From assembly GCA_020072905.1 (NCBI GenBank), contig JAIQGB010000110.1:1-14475 (forward strand): a DNA stretch of 14,475 nt. Direction: 5' to 3'. The notes under the pieces are model-generated. The model saw only the letters and a program-made list of their open reading frames with translations. It did not search any database and had not been told where the DNA came from. The position numbers were made by a program, and so were the translations under genes. The first letter of the stretch is position 1, and each line of letters begins with the position of its first letter. This document shows positions 1 through 6,956 of the stretch, piece after piece. The stretch is from Terriglobia bacterium (GTDB lineage Bacteria > Acidobacteriota > Terriglobia > UBA7540).

Positions 1-245
1 GCCACCGCCTGATAGCCGTGGCGCAGATCGCCGCCGCGGAACGCCGCGTCCATCACTTCCATCGGCGTCAGGTGGCCGCGCTTCGACGGGCGTTCGGCAG
101 CCGGCAGCGGCAGCGCGTCCTGAATATCCGGCACGTACTTCTGGTACAGCGCCAGGCGCGCGCTCTCCTTCTCATTGCGGACCAGCACGGAAGCGCCATA
201 CGAAGTCTTGATACCCGCCAGATCATCCAGGTAGGTCTCATACGG
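1..245 (-). CDS. M49-like (dipeptidyl-peptidase III-like) zinc peptidase, internal fragment
   Basis: Read on the minus strand in the frame whose codons have low coordinates divisible by 3, this stretch gives about 80 uninterrupted residues. They begin PYETYLDDLAGIKTSYGAS, pass through ARLALYQKYVPDIQDALPLP, and end in LTPMEVMDAAFRGGDLRHGY and QAVA at the window edge. From family knowledge this matches the central part of bacterial M49-family peptidases (dipeptidyl-peptidase III-like zinc exopeptidases), where an 'xPYETYxDxLxGxKxSYxA' segment and a 'GDLRHGYQAVA' segment are typical. The zinc motif HExxxH is not inside the fragment, so activity cannot be judged. The downstream part of the gene runs off the left edge. 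The upstream part is lost at the junction with the NuoF-like gene near 245. Family assignment is fairly sure; the exact subfamily is not. Confidence 0.6.
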
Positions 246-1007
246 ACGACGTCGAGCAAAGGCACAAAGACCTTCTGCCTGGTGGGGGCGGTCAAGAACA
301 CGGCGATGATTGAAGTCCCGCTGGGCATCACACTGCGCAAAGTGGTGGAAGAGATCGGCGGGGGCGTGCCGGAAGGCCGTCACTTCAAGGCCATCCAAAC
401 CGGCGGGCCTTCGGGCGGCTGCGTTCCGGAGGCCCTGCTCGACACCCAGGTCGATTACGAAGGTCTGACGGGTGCGGGCACCATCATGGGCTCGGGCGGC
501 ATGATCGTCATGGATGATTCCACCTGCATGGTGGATATCGCCAAATACTTCCTTGCCTTCCTGGCCGACGAGTCCTGCGGGAAATGCTTCTCCTGCCGCG
601 AGGGCTTGCAGCGGATGCAGGAAATCGTGACCCACATCTCGCAGGGCCATGGCACCGAGGATGATCTTACTCTGCTCGAAGACCTGGGCTGGTTGGTACG
701 AGAGACATCCCTGTGTGGTTTGGGGCAGACGGCACCTAATCCCGTTCTCTCCACGCTCCGCTACTTCCGCGACGAGTACCTAGCCCACGTGCGTGACAAG
801 CGCTGCCCCGCCAAGGTGTGCCGTCAACTCATCGCCTACCGGATTGAGCCGACGCTTTGCGATGGCTGCGGCGCCTGCGTGCGCGTGTGCACCTCGGAAG
901 CTATTCTCGGCGAGAAGAAGAAGGCGCACGTCATCGACAACGGCAAGTGCATCAAGTGCGGCGCGTGCCTCGAGGTGTGTCAGCCGAAGGCCATCTTTGT
1001 GGAGTGA
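246..1007 (+). CDS. NuoF-like NADH-binding diaphorase subunit with C-terminal 2[4Fe-4S] domain (5'-truncated)
   Basis: This is the C-terminal part of a NuoF / HydB / HoxF-like subunit, which oxidises or reduces NAD(H) through FMN and Fe-S clusters. Homology begins abruptly at the SSKGTKTFCLVG stretch (about 252). It continues through IQTGGPSGGCVPEALLD and MGSGGMIVMDDSTCMVDIA. The canonical NuoF cluster motif CGKCFSCREG follows, with cysteines at 576, 585 and 594 and the fourth in LCGLGQTAPNP at 714. A ferredoxin-like tail carries two 4Fe-4S motifs, CDGCGACVRVC and CIKCGACLEVC. That tail is typical of subunits in soluble electron-bifurcating or hydrogenase complexes rather than respiratory complex I. 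The FMN/NADH glycine-rich N-terminal half is absent. The frame is open back to base 18, but those first 76 codons are antisense to the peptidase fragment and are not NuoF. It is the first visible gene of a redox operon with the next two. Confidence 0.85.
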   Translation, partial: TTSSKGTKTFCLVGAVKNTAMIEVPLGITLRKVVEEIGGGVPEGRHFKAIQTGGPSGGCVPEALLDTQVDYEGLTGAGTIMGSGGMIVMDDSTCMVDIAKYFLAFLADESCGKCFSCREGLQRMQEIVTHISQGHGTEDDLTLLEDLGWLVRETSLCGLGQTAPNPVLSTLRYFRDEYLAHVRDKRCPAKVCRQLIAYRIEPTLCDGCGACVRVCTSEAILGEKKKAHVIDNGKCIKCGACLEVCQPKAIFVE

Positions 1008-1011
1008 AACG

Positions 1012-1096
1012 GTAGGTGGTAGGCGGTAGATAGTAGAAGGGGAAAGACGGAGAAACACCCATTCTGACTTCTGACTCCCGGCTTCTGACTTCCTCT
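1012..1096. repeat. Period-7 degenerate repeats in the spacer between two redox genes
   Basis: The spacer holds two runs of heptamers. The first, at 1012-1039, has four units: GTAGGTG, GTAGGCG, GTAGATA, GTAGAAG. After 22 bases a second run at 1062-1089 reads TTCTGAC, TTCTGAC, TCCCGGC, TTCTGAC. The units differ from those in other spacers of this window, but the 7-base period is the same. The function is unknown. The repeat interrupts the otherwise tight operon and ends just before the ribosome-binding site of the next gene. Confidence 0.75.
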
Positions 1097-1111
1097 CAAT
1101 GAGGAGTGATC

Positions 1112-1861
1112 GTGCCCAGTATTAGGATCAACGGCATACAAATCGAATTTGATCCCGGAGTGACTGTTCTCGAAGCCGCGCAATTCCTGGGGATTCCCAT
1201 CCCCACGCTCTGCCACGACGATGGGCTGAAGCCCTACGGCGCCTGCCGCCTGTGCATGGTTGAGGCGGGATTCCCGCCGCGCCACCGCTTGCAGAGTGCC
1301 TGCACGCTGAAGGTCGAAGAGGGTCTCGTCGTTCAAACGCACTCGGCGCGCGTCGAACGCGCCCGGCGATTACTCCTCGAGCTTTACGTCGCCACCTGCC
1401 CGCAGTCGAAGACCATCCAGGACCTGGCCAGCCGTTACGGTGTGCGGCAGGTGCGGCTCGATCCGGCATTCAAGGACTGCATCCAGTGCGGCAAGTGCGT
1501 GCGCATGTGTGCCGAACAGATGATGGCGGGAGCGATCGGCTTCGCGCATCGCGGCGCCCGGCGTGAGGTGACGAGCCCGTTCCGCCCGCAGTCGGAAGTC
1601 TGCCGGCAATGCGGCGCGTGCCTATATATCTGCCCGGTTTGCGAACTCCGCTGCCAGGGAGCCAGGCCGGAGACCACGCTCTGCAGCGGCTGCATCAATT
1701 TCTCTCCCTCCTGCCTGCAATATCACGACCAAGCCATGTGCTTTCTGGAACCCTGCGCCGCCTGTGAGTTGGCCGGGCCGTTGCGGCTGGCGGGTCCGCT
1801 CAGCAAGGATCGGGTGTGGCACAAGCCCGAGCCACCCAAACAACATGGAGAGCTCTTATGA
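1112..1861 (+). CDS. HoxU/NuoG-N-like iron-sulfur electron-transfer subunit with cysteine-rich tail
   Basis: A 249-residue soluble electron carrier. Residues 1-80 form a [2Fe-2S] ferredoxin domain with C34-x10-C45-x2-C48-x15-C64. Two 4Fe-4S motifs follow: C123-x2-C126-x2-C129-x3-C133 and C164-x2-C167-x2-C170-x3-C174-P. The NuoG-type His/Cys cluster that should lie around residues 90-105 is reduced to one cysteine (YVATCPQSKTIQDL), so that cluster is probably missing. Beyond C174 come eight more cysteines (177, 181, 191, 194, 201, 210, 215, 218), more than expected for HoxU. The GTG at 1112 is preferred because GAGGAG at 1101-1106 lies 5 bases before it; an in-frame GTG at 1106 overlaps that site. 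The stop overlaps the next start as ATGA, which implies translational coupling. The likely role is passing electrons between the NuoF-like subunit and the flavoprotein encoded next. Confidence 0.82.
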   Translation: MPSIRINGIQIEFDPGVTVLEAAQFLGIPIPTLCHDDGLKPYGACRLCMVEAGFPPRHRLQSACTLKVEEGLVVQTHSARVERARRLLLELYVATCPQSKTIQDLASRYGVRQVRLDPAFKDCIQCGKCVRMCAEQMMAGAIGFAHRGARREVTSPFRPQSEVCRQCGACLYICPVCELRCQGARPETTLCSGCINFSPSCLQYHDQAMCFLEPCAACELAGPLRLAGPLSKDRVWHKPEPPKQHGELL

Positions 1862-3441
1862 CCTACTCGCGTCTGAATGCTTCAGCAGCCACGCTGACCA
1901 AGAACCGCACCGAGGACTCGGTGAGCCCCCACAGCGGGATGTGCACGACGTGCATCGACGGGTGCATCGGGATGTGCGAGATCGGCAAGTCCGCCTACCG
2001 CGGGCCGGAGATGATTTACCCGCAGCCGTTCGGCATCATCACCACGGCTTCAGCCAAGACCTATCCGGTGGACCTCTCGCACTTCACCATCCTGGGGCGG
2101 GCCTCCGGGGCCTGGGGAATCGAGGCGTCGAGCGACAAGGCGCTCTTCCCCAACGTCGACCTGGAAGTCCATTGGGGACGTGAGCCCGGCCTCCGCTCCA
2201 AGCTGCCTTTCATCCTGGCGGCGCTCGGCTCGACCAACATCGCCAAGAACAACTGGGAAGGCCTGGCGGCCGGCGCGGCCATCACGGGGACCTGCCTGAC
2301 GGTGGGCGAAAACGTTTGCGGGATGGACCCTGACTCGCAGCTCTCCAACGGCCACGTGCTTTCCAGCCGCGAGCTGGAATGGCGCGTCCAGACTTTCCGC
2401 GAGTGGCAGGAGGAGGGCTGGGGCGAAATCGTCATTCAGGCCAACGTCGAGGACGCGCGCCTGGGCGTGCACGAATACGCCATCCAGAAGCTGGGCGTGA
2501 AGGCCGTAGAAATGAAGTGGGGCCAAGGCGCCAAAGACATCGGCGGTGAAGTCAAGATCCGCGACATCGAAAAAGCCCGGATGCTGAAACAGCGTGGCTA
2601 TATCGTGCTGCCCGATCCTGAGAATCCGCTGGTTGCGGACGCCTTCCACCGTGGCAGCTTTCGCGAATTCGAGCGCCACTCGCGCGTCGGCATGGCGGAC
2701 CGCGACGCCTTCCTGCGCCGCGCGGAGGAACTCCGCAAGGCCGGCGCGACGTGGGTTTCCCTCAAGACGGGCGCCTACCGCCCCGCCGATTTGGCGCGCG
2801 CCGTCAAGTGGTCGTCAGAAGCAGAGATCGATCTCCTTACCGTGGACGCCGCGGGTGGCGGGACCGGCATGAGCCCGTGGCGGATGATGAATGAGTGGGG
2901 CATCCCGGGAATCGAGCTGCACTCGATGCTGCGCGAATACTGCGACCGCCTCGCCAAGGAAGGACGCTACGTCCCGCCCATCGCGCTCGCCGGCGGCTTC
3001 ACCTTCGAAGACCAGATCTTCAAGGGATTCGCGCTCGCCGCGCCCCATGTCAAACTCATCGCCTGGGCGCGTTCCCCGCTCGCCGCGGCCATGGTCGGCA
3101 AGAACATCGGCCGGCTCATCGGAGAAAACAGCCTGCCGATCTACATCGAGCGCTTCGGGACGACGGTGGATGAGGTCTTCGTCACCGCGCCCGAACTTCA
3201 GGAACGCTACAAGGACCGCTTCCGCAAGATTCCCACCGGAGCCATCGGGCTCTACACCTATTACCAGCGCGTGGCGCAAGGGCTGAGGCAACTGATGTGC
3301 GGAGCGCGGAAGTTCGCGCTGGAGCACATCTCCCGCGACGACATCGCCGCGCTCACGCCCCGCGCCGCCGAGATCAGCGGCATCCCACTCATCTCCGACA
3401 CGGACCGCGAAGAGGTGGAACAAATCCTCCGCGCGGCCTAA
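1858..3441 (+). CDS. FMN-binding glutamate synthase-family protein (stand-alone GltB2-like domain)
   Basis: 527 residues of the glutamate synthase FMN-barrel family. The visible core motifs are KWGQGAKDIGGEVK (from residue 220), KTGAYRPADLA, VDAAGGGTGMSPWRMMNEWG (GTGMSP at 335-340) and ALAGGFTFEDQIFKG. Near the N-terminus a four-cysteine motif C29-x2-C32-x3-C36-x3-C40 could hold a 4Fe-4S cluster. C146 and C154 lie in GTCLTVGENVCGMD. The classical 3Fe-4S cysteine loop of glutamate synthase after the barrel (CHxxxCPVG type) is not seen; that region reads GKNIGRLIGENSLPIYIERF. There is no N-terminal glutaminase domain and no GXGXG domain. The ATG at 1858 overlaps the upstream stop by 4 bp, and GGAGAG lies just before it, so it is co-translated with the Fe-S subunit. 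It may be an ammonia-dependent glutamate synthase, or a related flavoenzyme with another substrate, driven by the NADH module. Confidence 0.85.
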   Translation: MTYSRLNASAATLTKNRTEDSVSPHSGMCTTCIDGCIGMCEIGKSAYRGPEMIYPQPFGIITTASAKTYPVDLSHFTILGRASGAWGIEASSDKALFPNVDLEVHWGREPGLRSKLPFILAALGSTNIAKNNWEGLAAGAAITGTCLTVGENVCGMDPDSQLSNGHVLSSRELEWRVQTFREWQEEGWGEIVIQANVEDARLGVHEYAIQKLGVKAVEMKWGQGAKDIGGEVKIRDIEKARMLKQRGYIVLPDPENPLVADAFHRGSFREFERHSRVGMADRDAFLRRAEELRKAGATWVSLKTGAYRPADLARAVKWSSEAEIDLLTVDAAGGGTGMSPWRMMNEWGIPGIELHSMLREYCDRLAKEGRYVPPIALAGGFTFEDQIFKGFALAAPHVKLIAWARSPLAAAMVGKNIGRLIGENSLPIYIERFGTTVDEVFVTAPELQERYKDRFRKIPTGAIGLYTYYQRVAQGLRQLMCGARKFALEHISRDDIAALTPRAAEISGIPLISDTDREEVEQILRAA

Positions 3442-3591
3442 CGGGGACACTCGGCCGCGGCACGCATCTCGGGACACTGGAATTGCCGGCAGCCGGAAGA
3501 ATAATCATGAACTCCGTGATACCATGCCGGTGTGAAGTCAAAGGCATTGTCGGCGGCGGATGGCAAGACGCCCAAAATTCCTGGAGGAAAA

Positions 3592-4353
3592 ATGCGGGGC
3601 ATTCTCAAATGGCAACTTCTCATTCCAACGTGTTTGCTCGTTCTGGTGGCAGGGCTCATTCCCGGCGCGGCCCAGACAGCACCACCGAACCCCCCTCCTT
3701 CTGTAGACGAGATTCTCGATAAGTACGTCCAGGCTTTGGGAGGCAAAGCGGCCCTGGAGAAACTGACCAGCCGCGTTGCCAAGGGGACCTTCGAGATGGA
3801 CCAGACGCCTGGGGAAGCCACCGAGGAAATCTACGAGAAGGCCCCCGACAAGCAATTGACGATCACGGACTCGCCTTCCTTCGGAGTCTTCAGACGCGGT
3901 TTCAATGGCACCGCAGGCTGGCAGGACATGCCGCAAACAGGACTGCAAGACCTTACCGGGGGTCAACTGGCGTCCATGAAGCGCCATGCCGACTTCTTTT
4001 GGCCGACCAAGCTGAAAGAGCTTTATCCGAAGATGACGGTGAAAGGCAAGGAAAGCGTGAGTGGCCACGACGCCTACGTCATCGTAGCGACTCCCGCGGG
4101 AGGGACTGCCGAGACGATGTATTTCGATGCTGACTCGGGATTGCTGGTCCGTCTCCAAGGGGAAGGCGAAGGTCCCAACGGGCCGGTTTCCATCGACTCG
4201 ACGTTTGAGGATTACCGCGACGTCGACGGCGTCAAGGTTCCTTTCCTTATGCACGAATCTTTCGGGGACTTCGCCTTCGTCATCAAGCTGACCGAGGTCA
4301 AACAGAACGTACCGGTCGACGATACGAAGTTTGACAAACCCACCACCCCATAG
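3592..4353 (+). CDS. Secreted outer-membrane lipoprotein-sorting-like protein (LolA/LolB-like fold)
   Basis: 253 residues. A signal peptide covers about residues 1-28 (MRGILKWQLLIPTCLLVLVA, cleavage likely near PGAAQ-TAPP). The mature part starts with PSVDEILDKYVQALGGKAAL, an opening that from family knowledge is frequent in lipoprotein-sorting-like beta-barrel proteins of Acidobacteriota. The later segments VSGHDAYVIVATPAGG, YFDADSGLLVRL and DYRDVDGVKVPFLM fit the same family: a half-barrel whose strand pattern ends in a 'dY+ +vdGvkvP' motif. The substrate is unknown. The ATG at 3592 is chosen over an in-frame GTG at 3532 because GGAGG at 3583-3587 is well placed and the signal peptide begins right there. 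It lies 150 bp after the redox operon and is probably a separate unit. Confidence 0.75.
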   Translation: MRGILKWQLLIPTCLLVLVAGLIPGAAQTAPPNPPPSVDEILDKYVQALGGKAALEKLTSRVAKGTFEMDQTPGEATEEIYEKAPDKQLTITDSPSFGVFRRGFNGTAGWQDMPQTGLQDLTGGQLASMKRHADFFWPTKLKELYPKMTVKGKESVSGHDAYVIVATPAGGTAETMYFDADSGLLVRLQGEGEGPNGPVSIDSTFEDYRDVDGVKVPFLMHESFGDFAFVIKLTEVKQNVPVDDTKFDKPTTP

Positions 4354-4609
4354 CCGGGCATCAGCCGGCCGCGCTCAGCGAGCCGCTCCGGGGCTTCTGC
4401 CGAAAGGTGGAAACGTTGGTGCGCGACGCCCTTGGTCCGGCGACCGGCGGACCGGGCACCGCCCCCTCGCTCCGGCAAGGCGCTCAAACATCCCAGCCCG
4501 GACGTCATCGCCACACCCAGCTTTCTTTCTTGCCCGGGGAATGCCGCCTGCCTGAACGCCCAGTCTCATTCTCGTCCTTCGCTTGGCTGGAGCGGAATTT
4601 GACGGGCGC
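4354..4609. other. Intergenic region between convergent genes; one weak hairpin
   Basis: This 256-bp stretch separates the ends of the lipoprotein-sorting-like gene (plus) and thiD (minus). The only structure seen is an inverted repeat GGTCCG (4434-4439) / CGGACC (4448-4453), with no T-run after it on either side. It could act as a bidirectional terminator, but nothing demands that. No convincing coding stretch was found. Confidence 0.4.
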
Positions 4610-5464
4610 TCAGTGGACGGGTTCGGGGCCGACGTCCGCGTGGTCGGTGCCGCGCGGATTCTGCTGCATGCGGTAGAGGTGATTCAAGGGAAGCCGGCCC
4701 GGGCCGACCGCGTAGGCCTTGCGGATCGCCTCGGTCACATAGGCCTTGGAAAGCACCACCGCGTCGTGAAGCGGGCGGCCGAGTGCCAGGTTGGCGGCGA
4801 TGGCGGAAGCGAACGTGCAGCCCGTGCCGTGGGTGTTGTCGGGCTTGATGCGGTCGCCCACGAAGGTCTCGAACTCCGTGCCGTCAAACAGAACGTCCAC
4901 CGCCTTGTCGAGGTGGCCGCCGGTAACGACCGCGGCCTTGGCGCCCATCTCCACGAGCTTGCGCGCGGCGGCCTTCATGCTCTCGACGTTCTCCACCTTC
5001 AATCCGGTGAGCAGCGCCGCCTCGTCCAGGTTGGGGGTGACCAGCCGCACCCGCGCGAGCAGATGCGCTTTGAGGAACTCGAGCCCCTCGGCGTCCAGCA
5101 GCTCCAGTCCGCTGGTCGCGCGGATGACCGGGTCGAGCACCGCGGGCAGCGTGGAGGTGGCTTCCAGGATTTCGCGCACCACCGAGGCAGCGGCTTTGTT
5201 CCAAAGCATCCCGACCTTGATGGCTTTAATCCGCTCGTCGGCGAGAAGGGTCTCAATCGATCGCTTGAGGAGCGACGGGTCCACGCCTTGGCAGGCTGTT
5301 GTGCCCTGCGTGTTCTGGATGGTCAGCGCCGTGATGGCGGCCACGCCGTAGCAATTGTGAGCGGAGAAGGTCTTGAGGTCGGCGGTAATTCCCGCGCCAC
5401 TGGACGGATCGAAGCCGCCAATCGTCAACACCACCGGAAGAGAAGGGTTCGAGTGGTGGTTCAT
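4610..5464 (-). CDS. thiD: Hydroxymethylpyrimidine/phosphomethylpyrimidine kinase
   Basis: 284 residues with all the hallmarks of ThiD, a ribokinase-like enzyme. It phosphorylates 4-amino-5-hydroxymethyl-2-methylpyrimidine and its phosphate to the pyrophosphate used for thiamine synthesis. Visible motifs are TIGGFDPSSGAGITADLKTF (residues 14-33), IKVGML (82-87), DPVIRATSG (111-119), TPNLDEAALLTG (143-154) and the anion-hole/catalytic loop DNTHGTGCTFASAIAA (209-224, C216). The length is close to the usual 260-280; the last 20 residues after LNHLYR are a non-conserved tail. No other thiamine gene is near. The ribosome-binding site is weak, but a near-consensus promoter lies about 40 bases upstream, so it is probably transcribed alone. 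No TPP riboswitch fits in the short leader. Confidence 0.93.
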   Translation of the reverse strand: MNHHSNPSLPVVLTIGGFDPSSGAGITADLKTFSAHNCYGVAAITALTIQNTQGTTACQGVDPSLLKRSIETLLADERIKAIKVGMLWNKAAASVVREILEATSTLPAVLDPVIRATSGLELLDAEGLEFLKAHLLARVRLVTPNLDEAALLTGLKVENVESMKAAARKLVEMGAKAAVVTGGHLDKAVDVLFDGTEFETFVGDRIKPDNTHGTGCTFASAIAANLALGRPLHDAVVLSKAYVTEAIRKAYAVGPGRLPLNHLYRMQQNPRGTDHADVGPEPVH

Positions 5465-5505
5465 TGATGTCGCTGGATCGCCATCTTCACGCAGTATCTC
5501 GACGG

Positions 5506-5533
5506 ATTATAGGATGCCGTGCTGCAATGTCAA
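5506..5533 (-). promoter_or_regulatory. Consensus sigma-70-type promoter of thiD
   Basis: On the minus strand TTGACA (5533-5528) is followed after 16 bases by TATAAT (5511-5506). Both hexamers match the consensus perfectly. The expected transcript start is near 5500, which gives a leader of about 35 bases before the thiD ATG at 5464. This suggests thiD is expressed independently of the genes upstream of it. Confidence 0.65.
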
Positions 5534-5569
5534 TATGCATTTGGGGCTGGGCACCCGGGCGTCGGGGAT

Positions 5570-6589
5570 TCAGTGTCCCGGCTTCCCTTCTCCGTCCAAC
5601 TCCAGCCGGGTCTCGGAATCGACCTCCAGCGTCAGCGGGCCTTCCACCGGCAGACGGATTCCGGCGGTCGTCTTCAGCTTGGCGCTCATTCTCTGCTGGA
5701 GGGTGGCGTGATTCTGCAGGACGCGCCCATCATCGAGCGCCACGATGACCCGCCCTTGCCCCTGGCCGTCAATCTTCATGTCCAGGCCCATGCCGTGCGC
5801 TTCGAGTTGCGCGAGCGGACCCGCCCGCAAGCTTTCCATCGAAGGCCGCAGGAGGTTCGTGAACTTGAAGTCGATGATCGCCGCCTTCACGCCGCGGTAA
5901 CGGGTCCTGCCGGCGTACCGCATCGTGCTCTCGCCTTCCACGCTGAACGGAGCGCCGTCGGTGGGGAGAGTATCGAGCTTCTGTTTCCACTCGTCCCCCT
6001 TCTTGACGCGATGGCCGGGGTAGAACGCGCGGCCGCTCATCTGCTCGAGAAAGAGGCGGAGCATCTGGCGCGCCGTCTCCTGGAGGGGACCGTCGAGGTC
6101 CCCGAGGATCTCGTCCGCGCCCTCAAACCCCAGCAGCCTGCCGTTCCGGTCGTAATGAACGGTGAGGACCCGCCCGCTGACCCGTTTCCCGAACTCCTCC
6201 TGCGCCGTCCGGGCGGAATCCCGGGCTTCGTCCGGCAGCAACTCGGGAAGGTTCGACTGGACCTCGAATCGGTCGAAGCGGTTTTCCACCTCGGCAACGC
6301 CGTCGGCCGAGACTGACCGGACGGTCACGGTGTTCTGTTGGCGCGTCCTGAGCTCCGTGGGAAGCGGTGGCAGGAACGCCTTGAGGCCCTCGGGAGTGGA
6401 GTGAATCTTCGCGTGCGTCTCGATCGAAGTCTGGTAAACCATGCGCTGGCCGGGTTTGTACTTGCGCACCAGGTTGGTTCCCCGGCCCCAGGCCTGCGCC
6501 GTCGGGGCGCTGGCCAGAATCAGCAGCGCGCCCAGGGCGAGCACTCCTCGCTCGCGGACGAATCTCCTCACGCGCCGAATGGATTCCAC
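5570..6589 (-). CDS. Exported protein of unknown function (DUF6263-like architecture)
   Basis: 339 residues. The N-terminus is basic (ESIRRVRRFVRERG) and followed by a hydrophobic segment, GVLALGALLILASAPTAQA, ending in a likely signal-peptidase site (AQA-WG). The mature part is rich in alternating strands: KYKPGQRMVYQTSIETHAK, VTVRSVSADGVAEVENRF, GRVLTVHYDRNGRLLGFEG and VKKGDEWKQKLDTLP. That pattern resembles periplasmic beta-rich proteins grouped as DUF6263-like; the assignment is tentative. There are no catalytic motifs and no cysteines to anchor a lipoprotein. The start is a GTG at 6589 with CTGGAG about 10 bases upstream; later GTG codons in the same frame are possible. It follows the YHS gene by 24 bp and is likely co-transcribed with it. 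Confidence 0.65.
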   Translation of the reverse strand: MESIRRVRRFVRERGVLALGALLILASAPTAQAWGRGTNLVRKYKPGQRMVYQTSIETHAKIHSTPEGLKAFLPPLPTELRTRQQNTVTVRSVSADGVAEVENRFDRFEVQSNLPELLPDEARDSARTAQEEFGKRVSGRVLTVHYDRNGRLLGFEGADEILGDLDGPLQETARQMLRLFLEQMSGRAFYPGHRVKKGDEWKQKLDTLPTDGAPFSVEGESTMRYAGRTRYRGVKAAIIDFKFTNLLRPSMESLRAGPLAQLEAHGMGLDMKIDGQGQGRVIVALDDGRVLQNHATLQQRMSAKLKTTAGIRLPVEGPLTLEVDSETRLELDGEGKPGH

Positions 6590-6613
6590 TGGATGGCTCC
6601 AGGAATTGTGCGC

Positions 6614-6913
6614 TCAGGATTTGGGGGCATTCGCTTGGAATCGCTCCAGACATTCGCGGGAGCAGAAGTGCAGAGTCTCCCCGCCCCGCCGAAGCTGGTG
6701 GGAAAGCTCCGTAGAGACGAACATCCCGCAGACGGGGTCACGCGCTGTTTCGCCGGCGATGGCCGGAGGTGAACTTCCGCGCGGCGCGCTTGCCCGCGGC
6801 GCTCGTGGCCCTGCCGGTGGATTGCCGAACAGGCGCTGGGCAATGCGGGCGAGAATCCACCCCATGATGGTGACGAAAATCAAGTCGAACAAGTAGAGCA
6901 GCAATCGCGCCAT
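6614..6913 (-). CDS. Membrane-anchored YHS-domain protein
   Basis: 99 residues. Residues 3-28 form a hydrophobic segment (LLLYLFDLIFVTIMGWILA) that probably anchors the protein. A Pro/Ala/Arg-rich linker spans about 30-55. The C-terminus is a YHS-type metal-binding domain, DPVCGMFVSTELSHQLRRGG then ETLHFCSRECLERFQA, with C62, C84 and C88 as likely ligands. YHS domains occur in copper-handling proteins and in small uncharacterised membrane proteins of this length and layout. The substrate metal is unknown. The ATG at 6913 has only a weak ribosome-binding site. It lies between the TPR gene (43 bp upstream) and the exported protein gene (24 bp downstream), all on the minus strand, so a three-gene transcript is likely. 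Confidence 0.75.
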   Translation of the reverse strand: MARLLLYLFDLIFVTIMGWILARIAQRLFGNPPAGPRAPRASAPRGSSPPAIAGETARDPVCGMFVSTELSHQLRRGGETLHFCSRECLERFQANAPKS

Positions 6914-6956
6914 AGGTCTTGAGACGGCAGCCTTGGCCGGAGAGATGTTCGGGGGA

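Noticed and set aside
18..245. Open plus-strand frame in front of the NuoF-like part, which could be read as its N-terminus
   Set aside because: It is antisense to clear M49-like peptidase sequence, is rich in Arg/Ala/His, and has no NuoF FMN or NADH motifs.
1012..1096. CRISPR-like array
   Set aside because: The units are 7 bases and contiguous, with no spacers and no cas genes in the window.
2050..2679. Open minus-strand frame of about 209 codons within the glutamate-synthase-like gene
   Set aside because: It is a shadow frame with no family features.
3429..3460. Hairpin across the stop of the glutamate-synthase-like gene (CCGCGCGGCC with GGCCGCGG) as a terminator, and the nearby GGGACACT direct repeat
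   Set aside because: The stem has a bulge, a 14-base loop and no T-run. The direct repeat is only 8 bases. Neither exceeds what GC-rich sequence gives by chance.
4583..5467. Open plus-strand frame of 294 codons
   Set aside because: It mirrors thiD, whose motifs and promoter are unambiguous.
5465..5569. TPP riboswitch in front of thiD
   Set aside because: The near-consensus promoter leaves a leader of only about 35 bases, and the conserved THI-box elements are not seen.
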